A stretch of DNA of 64,000 nucleotides from Dermacentor variabilis (taxonomy: Eukaryota; Arthropoda; Arachnida; Ixodida; Ixodidae): assembly GCF_050947875.1 (NCBI RefSeq), contig NC_134574.1, forward strand, positions 102,209,469-102,273,468, given 5' to 3'. Below are positions 57,250 to 64,000 of this stretch, one piece after another. Positions within the stretch are counted from its first letter, which is position 1; each line of letters starts with the position of its first letter. The notes below the pieces were generated by a model that saw only the letters and a list, made by a program, of their open reading frames with translations, did no database searches and had not been told where the DNA came from. Position numbers and translations under genes: made by a program.

Positions 57250-58725
57250 CCGCGCTTGAGAGAGAGAGAGAGAAATTTATTTACAGAAAGGCAGAGAGGT
57301 CGGCCTGAGCTATAACTTGCTCTGGCCTGCTACTCTACTCTGGGGAAAAGGGACGGGGAGGGAAAGGGCTGATGAATGATGATGGTATAAGGAAGAGATG
57401 CGTATATACAAATTCACAGAGTTGTGGTATCTCTAAAGGCGTGCGTCCAGCCCAGTGGCTTGGAGAAAAGCTACAGCGGCTCTTGTTACCAGGGCTGCGC
57501 TGGTTGCATTAGGCCAAGGACCTAAAAGAAACTCGTCCGATAGCGGTCTCTCATGGATGTTTGCTATGGAAGAGACAAGTTGTTGTCGTTCTTGCGCGTA
57601 CGCGGGACACACGCAAAATATATGTTCAAGTGTTTCTGGCACCTCACAGCATTCACAGTTTGGGCTAGTATCACTGGCACCTATCATATTTCTATAACGG
57701 TTGGTGAATGCGACACCAAGGCGAATCCGGTGCACCATGCTCGTGTGGTTTCTATTGAACTTGTGAGGCATACGAAATCTCATTTCTTGGTCCCATTTGT
57801 GTAATCGCTTGTGTCGTCGATCTGGTTGGGCCCAGTGTTCCAACGTAGAGTTGCGGTTTACGCGACGAAGTAGGGCGTTTGTGTCTGTTCGTGAGAACGG
57901 AATGCGTACTTCACAAGCATTATCTAAAGCAGTTTTTGCTTCAGCGTCTGCCTGTTCGTTCCCTATCACGCCACAGTGTGATGGTATCCACTGAAAGGTG
58001 ACATTGTGGCCATTTCTTGTTGCGTGGTCGAGATACTCTGTAATTTCTATAGCCATAGAATAATACGGGCCCCGTCTGAGGACACAGTCAATCGTTTGCA
58101 GAGCTGGCTTGCAATCGCAGAATATCGTCCATGCGCGAGGACGCTCCTCGGAGAGAAATCGAAGTGCTTCCCGGATAGCAACAAGTTCTGCGGCAGTTGA
58201 TGTTGAGCTATGGTCTAGTTTAAACCGGCGAGCGATGATCATATGTGGAATGACGAAGGCCGCAGTGGAGGCATATGGTGTGACAGAGCCATCGGTATAC
58301 ACATGTACAGTATCTCCGTACTCTGTAGAAATGTGCAACAGGGTGAGTTGCCTGAGGCCAATAGATGGAACGAAAGACTTTTTAGTAATTCCAGGGATCT
58401 GCAATGTAACGACAGGTTTAGGCAGAACCCACGGGGGTGTTCTCGGAATACAGTCGGGAGAGAATCTTGTCGGCAAAACACTCTGATGCCGCGTTATAGT
58501 CGTTGAAAAGCTGGAATCTGGGTGTGTGGTAGGGAGCGATGACAGAGGATGGTGCCTGTGTCGGGTCAACACGCGGAGGTACATTCGAAGAGGCTCGCAG
58601 AGCAAGTACACCCGAATAGGACAAGCACGAGCTTCCGCTATTGTTCCATTGGTTGACGTGCATCGTGGGAGGCCCAAACATGTGCGCACTGCTTGAGCTT
58701 GAATGCTCTCCAGCGCGCTTGAACA
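57250..58725 (-). mobile_element. 3' fragment of an I-like non-LTR retrotransposon
   Basis: 5'-truncated element: C-terminal pol with RNase H (57433-58725) followed by about 180 nt of 3' UTR that includes AATAAA (in TGTAAATAAATTTC) and ends at a (CT)n/(GA)n tract around 57257-57275. Endonuclease and RT palm are absent. Presence of RNase H points to the I/R1/LOA groups. Confidence 0.8.
57433..58725 (-). pseudogene. Non-LTR retrotransposon pol C-terminus with RNase H domain (5'-truncated)
   Basis: The frame is open from 58725 (after a TAG at 58726-58728) to its stop at 57433. The piece from the first possible start is 418 codons. It begins with a CLGLPRC segment typical of the RT-RNase H linker. 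Then comes RNase H with all four acidic residues: D133 in VYTDGS, E168 in AAELVAIREAL, D192 in FCDCKPALQ and D248 in GNEQADAEAK, with SHCG at 237-240. The C-terminal CECCEVPETLEHIFCVCP is a zinc-knuckle-like motif. The reading frame is intact in this part, so the insertion is fairly young, but without RT it is dead. Confidence 0.85.
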
Positions 58726-58798
58726 CTAGCAAAAGTATTCGCTTTCCAGCGTGGCCGCACTTCGGCTGCGCCGGTTCCTTCACGCGGTTGTGGACTAG

Positions 58799-58939
58799 GT
58801 CGCCCGTACGACGCTGGCGGCCTTCGGCAAGGTCATCGAGCTGGCCCGCAAGCTCTGGCGGGACGAAGGCCTCGACGACAAGGGTTCAACCAAGAGGAGA
58901 GCGCCGATGTGGCTTAAAAAAGTGCTTAAAGGTCCATGA
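58799..58939 (+). other. Short unidentified coding-like segment (46 codons)
   Basis: Directly after CTAG at 58795-58798 a GC-rich frame reads VARTTLAAFGKVIELARKLW, then RDEGLDDKG and RAPMWLKKVLKGP before TGA at 58937. Composition and codon use look coding-like and differ from the flanks. I do not recognise the family. It may be an exon with acceptor AG at 58797-58798, or a fragment of a mobile element. Confidence 0.25.
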
Positions 58940-59480
58940 CCTGTTGCACCAGATTCAGTTGGCCTTAATGGTGGCGACTCGCTGGCCCGTGCAGTGCGAT
59001 TTCCGGGGCTCTGGTAAGATCTCTTTGGTGGCCTTTCGGGCATGTCGACGCTCAGAGTGTCCGGTCGCACGCCGTAGTAACGGGGAGCGGCAGTGTATCC
59101 GGCTGTAGAGTTTTCTGGTTTGGTTGAGCTTCGCGTTGAGGCTTCCGCATATTTTCTGGTTGGGCTGAGGTTCAGCTGCGGAGCAAGAAGATAAGGGTTC
59201 GGACCGGTTTGATACGGTGCATATAGGCGTTCGTAAGGGTTCGGAATTGCGGAAATGTACATATTTTAGAAAAAATGTTTCACGCCCAGACTCGCGCATT
59301 TATTTGAGCGCAAGAATGTTTATGTGCATTCTTATGTGACGCACTCCCACGAGTGAAGCCTGTCTCAGAAGTTCACGAAGGGTGTCAACAGCAAAAGTGG
59401 GGAAATGAAACCGCAGAATGAATACCAGCAGATTCAACAAGTTGGAATACATATAAAGCGAAGCTTTGCCTCCGTGACCA
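58940..59480. other. Intergenic DNA, no feature recognised
   Basis: Three related GGTTCGGA/GGTTTGG-type words occur at 59110-59240, without a clear repeat unit. Nothing else seen. Confidence 0.3.
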
Positions 59481-59482
59481 CG

Positions 59483-59656
<174 letters not shown>

Positions 59657-60076
59657 CAAACGCGCGCGCACAAGCGTGGGCGAACGCACCTTGAATGACG
59701 GACGCTTTGAGCCCATCGTCGTTTCAGAGGCAGCGTGCGCGAGCGTACGTAGCGACATTCGAATGTATTCTATCCGCAAGAAGCGTTTACCTCCTCATTA
59801 CCTTGGAGCCGCGGTTGGTCGAAGGCTGCTGGTGCTGCAGGGAACCCAGCGGAGCGCGTGGCGTGCATGCTCCGCATAGATCGGTTAGCTTCTTTGTTCA
59901 ACAAGGAAAGCTGCAGGCTGCTTCCATGGTCAGGAAGCCCGCCGATATTCGCAAAAAAAGCTATCTATCACTTCCAGTGCGTACAGACAGACAGAGGACC
60001 GAAAGAACGATGAAGACGCGCTGTCACTGATGTTTACAATGAAATACCAACTAGCCCGTACCCAAACCCTGCTTTA

Positions 60077-60584
60077 AAGGGACACTAAAGTCAAAAATGA
60101 TTTCTTCTCCATCAGTAAATTACTGTCCTACAACACCAAAAACACCACTCTTACAACTATAAGACGTTTGATAAGCCAGAAAAAGCGTAAGAACGAAATA
60201 CGGGTGGCGACGCCTACTTAAGTTTCCGCGCCTGGGGGCTGTGACGTCTTGGATTTTGATGGCATATTCTAGGGCTTACTAATTATATATAGCGGCACAG
60301 ATTTACTACATTGTGTTCTAAAGAAACCAAATATTGAACATATGGCATGTTTTGGGAAGCTTTATTCAGCGAACGCGGCCCAAATGCGAAAACATACTTT
60401 GGAATCCTTGACGTCACGCTGACGTACGAGCGCTGGGGTTTCGGCGCGAAATTCAAATACTGATACTTGTACCTTCATTTTCTCATCTGATAATCAAACT
60501 ATTTTTTTAAATGACTGCATGCAGGGTTCTGAAACAATGCTTCATTAGTCTAAACTGATTTATTCTTTCGCTTTAGTGTCCCTT
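60077..60584. mobile_element. MITE with AAGGGACACTAAAG ends (copy 2)
   Basis: AAGGGACACTAAAG at the left is the exact inverse of CTTTAGTGTCCCTT at the right, with TA on both sides (60075-60076, 60585-60586). Interior non-coding, inverted relative to the copy at 7055 (here CTTGACGTCACGCTGACG and CATTTTCTCATCTGATAATC). Confidence 0.85.
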
Positions 60585-61386
60585 TAAAAAAGGTACGGTT
60601 GCTGGCAGTGGCCGGTGCCACCAAGAGAAAAAATTGGAGGACGCTTAAGCTTCGCCTTCAAGAGTGGAGCGCGATAGCGTTATCGCACCCCGTTCGCACC
60701 GCCCACTGATTCGCTCGGCATGCTCTTGAGTCACAAAAAGACGAAACCTGCGCCTGAGCAAGCGGAACCAACCAAAGAACTCGTTGTCTTGGAGGGAGAA
60801 ACGATCTACGGGAGCCAAACGTCGTGATCGGCACGGACAGCCGGGCCGCGACGCGCCATGAAGGAGGACGCGATCATGGGGCTGACGCCTCGATGGGATC
60901 GTCCTCTATCTCGCTTGGGAGCACCACGCCGGCGCATGACTTCTCGCCAGCAGCACGGCACACTTCGCAGGGGACGCTTTCTCATCAGACGCGCTACGGC
61001 ACAGCGATCACGTCAGAGGCGTCCCGCATCGGACGCTGCACCTAGGAATTATAGAGGCTAGAAGCTAGCCTCTGTATAGGAATCGCGTTGTGAGCAGAAA
61101 GAGGAGCCGCGTCGCGTGGGCGAGTGTCGCGCCACCTGTAGAGGCAGTGCCGCACATTGCGAGGAGGGGGTCTTCTGTGTTGCCGCAAGATGGCCCTGCG
61201 TGCGCTGCAAGCGCAGAAGAAATGTCGCGGAAACGTACTTCGCTACGCGTTTAACTGCGACTTCTGTAATTTACATGCTCATAATTACCGATATACACCG
61301 CAGTATAACTTTCTACGGCACGTTTCTAAGGCAACACCGAATTCACTAGAGGCGCTTTTGTCCCACTTTGAAGGAAAAAAAAAAGA
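60585..61386. other. GC-rich repeat-like DNA, no gene recognised
   Basis: It contains GGACGCTTAAGCTTCGCC and a GCGATA-GCGT-TATCGC palindrome at about 60669-60684, features I associate with dispersed tick repeats. Short plus-strand frames at 60824-61061 and 61116-61405 have no domain. Confidence 0.35.
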
Positions 61387-61460
61387 ACTCATGGCTGAGT
61401 GGTAGCGTCTCCGTCTCACACTCCGGAGACCCTGCTTCGATTCCCACCCAGCCCATGTTG
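61387..61460 (+). repeat. tRNA-like SINE head
   Basis: TGGCTGAGTGGTAGCGTC (A-box) and GCTTCGATTCCC (B-box) are correctly spaced, with a plausible anticodon arm (CCGTCTCACACTCCGG). Acceptor-stem pairing is poor, so it is read as a tRNA-derived SINE, not a functional tRNA gene. Confidence 0.55.
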
Positions 61461-61680
61461 TAAGTTGTTTTTTATGAATTGCCATCCGGGATTTTTCGCT
61501 CATGGCCAACGGCGCCGACACCGACGCCGACGACACCGGCTTTTTTGCGACACGAGCTCCTTAACGGCGTCGCGTTAAAAAAGCAAGACAAGAAGTTACT
61601 AAAAAAACGAACAAATGAGCGAGCAAGCAATAAATACGGAGTCTCAATGTCATAAGTACGAACGCTCGTAATATAAACAA

Positions 61681-62000
61681 GAAATTCACGATGTTCAAAT
61701 TCACGTTCTCCACGAGGCTTACCCGGACGTGTATCGCGACGACGCCTGCCCCTCCTGCGGCCAGACCTCCACTCTAGCGAACATGCTGTGGGAGTGTGGG
61801 TCGACATACCCCAAGTTCATCAAGGAGGAGTGGGACTCGCTTTTGCGTAGCCCCGCTCTAGAAAAGCAAATCCTGGCCGTCCAGCGTGCCCGCGACCGGG
61901 CCGGTGGGCTAGACCTGCCGGTCCCGACGTGGGACTAGCCGGGTGCGCGACGAGTTCGCGTCCTCGCCGGACCTACAATAAAGTTTCTTCACTCACTCAC
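61681..62000 (+). mobile_element. 3' end of a non-LTR retrotransposon (plus strand)
   Basis: An in-frame piece from about 61684 reads VLHEAYPDVYRDDACPSCGQ and LANMLWECG, the zinc-knuckle-like C-terminus of tick-type non-LTR ORF2, and stops at 61936-61938. A short 3' UTR with AATAAA at 61977-61982 ends in a TCACTCACTCAC tail (61989-62000). The position normally occupied by His before MLWEC is Asn here. 5'-truncated. Confidence 0.7.
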
Positions 62001-62252
62001 GGGCCACATGTTCGATAGTATATTTGGCAGTTTGGGTTCTCTATCGGTGTAGCTATCGAATGCTTCCATCGAGCTTGAATTTCAATATTGAAACACAGTG
62101 TGTTAATCTCACCGAGAAGTTGCTTCTTTCCGTATTCTGCAAGATTCCACGGAGCCGCCCACGTCAGGGCGTCGTTGCCTAAAGCACTACACGCGTTGAT
62201 GGAATAATGTGCCTGTTAGATCAAAAGCGTGGCAGTTTGGGCGAGTTGGTAT

Positions 62253-62436
62253 GTCATGACTGTTTTAGGCTTGTAGCGCAGCTCGGAAGAGCAACAAAGG
62301 AACGAGGTAGGGGTAATCAAAGGGAACGGAAAAACAGAGTGAGCGCTCACTTTGTTTTTCCATTGCCTTTGATTACCCCTACCTCCTACTTTTGTTGCTC
62401 TTCCGAGCTGCGCTATAAGCCTGAAACCGTCATGCC
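62253..62436. repeat. Near-perfect hairpin (inverted repeat, about 92-bp arms, no spacer)
   Basis: The palindrome centre lies between 62344 and 62345 (AGTGAGCGCTCACT). Arms pair outwards through GGTAGGGGTAATCAAAGG, GCAACAAA and TAGCGCAGCTCGGAAGAGC to about GTCATGAC/GGCATGAC. Only scattered mismatches are seen. No coding content. Probably a fold-back MITE. Confidence 0.9.
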
Positions 62437-62603
62437 TGTTAGAGATCGAAGGTCAGAATGGGACCAGGATGCCCTCGTTGGTCACAGCCGGCGTTTTCCA
62501 ATAATTGTCAGCGTTCGGGCGCCTCGACGGTTTGGAAAAGAACACGTCTTCGCGGCAGTATCTTGGAGCTGGCTGACTGCCTGGCCACTTTGGAGATAGA
62601 CGT

Positions 62604-63089
62604 CTAGGTAGCACTACGTGTTTTACGCGGACTTCTTGTAGCCTTGAAGGCGTACCACACCTTATGGAGGCCAGTTCTTTCTTTCAATGAAGAGCAATGC
62701 TGGCTCCAACGTTCCCGATACAGGCACTTGGCGTACCTTCTGGCGATGGCAGTGCGACGTCGAAGTCGCACACGGTCGCGATGTCGCCGGCCATTTTCTG
62801 CGTAAGTCAAATGTGCTTGCTTGCGCGCATCCCAACGTTTTCGTATGTGTGTTTCCCGCGCCGGAGCATCAGCTGTTACCTCCGTCTCAGTAGTGGCCAT
62901 GCGCAAGATGCGCGACGGCTGCTCTCGCACTGATGCACTCCGCGGTTGCTCCGCAAATTCTTGTCTGATCGTTCGCACAGTAACCCCGGCCGCACGTTTT
63001 CGTCCCAACTTCAATGTAATCCGCGATCGATAGTGGTCCAGGGGTGCGGATTGCATCGCTAGATTTCCGCGTAGGCAGTGGCGTACCAA
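62604..63089 (-). pseudogene. Fragment of non-LTR retrotransposon ORF2 (region before RT)
   Basis: A 161-codon minus-strand frame with HIRKRWDARKQAHLTYAENG, RDRVRLRRRTA and RERWSQHCSSLKERTG. The W-D-A-R...Y...N.R, then RERW..HC..L..RTG..K.W pattern recalls the linker between endonuclease and RT of I/R1-like elements. Endonuclease and RT themselves are absent. Recognition is by pattern only. Confidence 0.5.
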
Positions 63090-63141
63090 CTATTTTTAGA
63101 GCGCTGGGGCACGGCATCTCCCTTTTTCCTCTTTCTCTCTG

Positions 63142-63142
<1 letters not shown>

Positions 63143-63186
<44 letters not shown>
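63143..63186. repeat. (TA)n microsatellite
   Basis: About 22 TA units preceded by a TCTCTCTC tract. Confidence 0.97.
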
Positions 63187-63188
<2 letters not shown>

Positions 63189-63308
63189 ATCGTAATATAA
63201 GAAGCCAACAAAGACACCAAGGACAACTCAGGGGAGATTCCTTGTACTTACTAACTGAATTAAAGAAATCATAAATTAATGTCAATGAATGTGGATGAAA
63301 AAACAACG

Positions 63309-63386
63309 TGCCGCAGGTGGGGAAGGATCCCGCGTCCTCGCATTACGCGTGCGCTGCTTAACCGATTGAGCTACCGCGGCGCCGTT
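63309..63386 (-). repeat. tRNA-derived SINE head between two (TA)n tracts
   Basis: On the minus strand GCCGCGGTAGCTCAATCGG (acceptor strand and A-box) and GGGATCCTTCCCCACC (T-arm) are followed by CTGCGGC, which pairs with GCCGCGG over seven bases (one G-U). The D-arm is imperfect and the T-arm has a mismatch, so this is a tRNA-derived SINE or tRNA pseudogene. Confidence 0.6.
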
Positions 63387-63441
63387 CTTTCAACCACTTT
63401 CTGGGGTACCTATGTGTTACTACTAGAACTAACCCTGCGAG

Positions 63442-63444
<3 letters not shown>

Positions 63445-63495
<51 letters not shown>
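63445..63495. repeat. (TA)n microsatellite
   Basis: About 25 TA units abutting the putative LTR start. Confidence 0.97.
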
Positions 63496-63497
<2 letters not shown>

Positions 63498-63912
63498 ACA
63501 CGTGTACTTATCTTTATCGGGCAACTACGTTTCGCCGCTTAACAACTGTAATCCCACAGCGAGGGACGCGCCTGCATGTATCCGACGTTTCTGGAAAGTT
63601 ATCGACGCTTCTATCCGCGTGTCTGTTGTCGCCGAACCTTGTGTTATCAGATTTCATCGCGTGACACGAATGGTATAGAACTTTGTGGAAGACACGCGGG
63701 TCCCATCAGTTAATCTGGAACATTCGACGACTGATCTATAAAAGCCGACGCGCTTGACCCGCTGATCAGTTTTCCGACGATCGCCGACCGTGTTCGCCGC
63801 TATCGTTGTGCTATAAGTGTAGCCTGTTTTTGTGGGCACAGGTTCGCCCAATAAAAGCTAGTTTTGTATTCCACCGTATTGCTTCTTTCTTCACCGTCAC
63901 TACCACGTGACA
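63496..63912 (+). mobile_element. 5' LTR of an LTR retrotransposon (probably Ty3/gypsy type)
   Basis: TG at 63496-63497 and CA at 63911-63912 bound a 417-bp segment containing TATAAAAG (about 63739) and, about 110 bp later, AATAAA (63850-63855). Two bases after the CA comes TGGTGGAGGTGC, a good tRNA primer-binding site shape. The internal part follows. The 3' LTR lies outside the window, so the boundaries are inferred. Confidence 0.7.
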
Positions 63913-63935
63913 TCTGGTGGAGGTGCTTTTCGTCC

Positions 63936-64000
63936 ATGTACAGGACGCCCCCGACAAGCCGTGATCCCAGCCCAGACTGCAAACAGAACACCAACGTAGT
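63936..64000 (+). CDS. Start of a gag-like frame (partial, runs off the window)
   Basis: ATG at 63936, 24 nt after the LTR end, opens 21 codons (MYRTPPTSRDPSPDCKQ...) with no stop before the window edge. Pro/Ser-rich start is common for gypsy-type gag. Only the position relative to the LTR and primer-binding site supports the call. Confidence 0.45.
   Translation, partial: MYRTPPTSRDPSPDCKQNTNV

Noticed and set aside
61387..61460. Functional tRNA-Val-like gene
   Set aside because: A- and B-boxes and an anticodon-like arm are present, but the acceptor stem does not pair and the segment continues into SINE-like sequence.
63309..63386. Functional tRNA gene on the minus strand
   Set aside because: The acceptor stem pairs well, but the D-arm and T-arm carry mismatches and the flanks are those of a dispersed repeat.

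Overview
The window is eukaryotic. It contains long introns with GT-AG junctions, AT-rich non-coding DNA, dinucleotide microsatellites and many transposable elements. The single recognisable host gene is an arthropod-type lipin (Mg2+-dependent phosphatidate phosphatase). The abundance of tRNA-derived SINEs resembling the tick Ruka family, together with the other repeat families, suggests a hard tick, probably a metastriate ixodid. That assignment is inference, because no search was run. LAYOUT: positions 1-2400 are repeat-poor to microsatellite-bearing DNA with a long (TA)n tract. Positions 2430-3470 are a CpG-rich segment with an overlapping E-box/CRE and an inverted CCAAT box. This is the best candidate lipin promoter and non-coding first exon, with a consensus donor at 3463. 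Positions 7692-39376 hold the lipin gene on the + strand, with 16 coding exons that I joined by hand. Every junction keeps phase and the total is 3198 nt (1065 codons plus stop). The N-LIP domain, a basic nuclear-localisation stretch, the middle SLCGG/WWSW region and the C-LIP catalytic DxDxT motif (DIDGT) are all present. Introns carry an alternating 95-bp tandem repeat (5118-5690), MITEs, SINEs, a 1-kb fold-back, and two pogo/Tigger-like DNA transposons (30153-32315 and 36507-38912). Both transposons have recognisable terminal inverted repeats, TA target duplications and decayed transposases on the - strand. From about 39.4 to 45 kb the lipin 3' UTR grades into intergenic DNA with no clear polyadenylation site. 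From 45 to 64 kb I see no host gene. This part holds a second copy of an unclassified element with CAGGGTGTC-type ends, non-LTR retrotransposon 3' fragments (an RNase H-bearing one at 57433-58725 on the - strand, a tail at 61681-62000 on the + strand, and an internal piece at 62604-63089 on the - strand), a long (AC)n array, a near-perfect hairpin (62253-62436), tRNA-derived SINEs, and at the right edge a 5' LTR with the first codons of a gag-like frame that runs out of the window. FUNCTION: lipin converts phosphatidate to diacylglycerol for triacylglycerol and phospholipid synthesis and in other animals also acts in the nucleus. Everything else recognisable is selfish DNA. I found no convincing new multi-gene system. 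The most useful leads are the composite promoter element, the CAGGGTGTC element family, the higher-order tandem repeat and the two fold-back structures.
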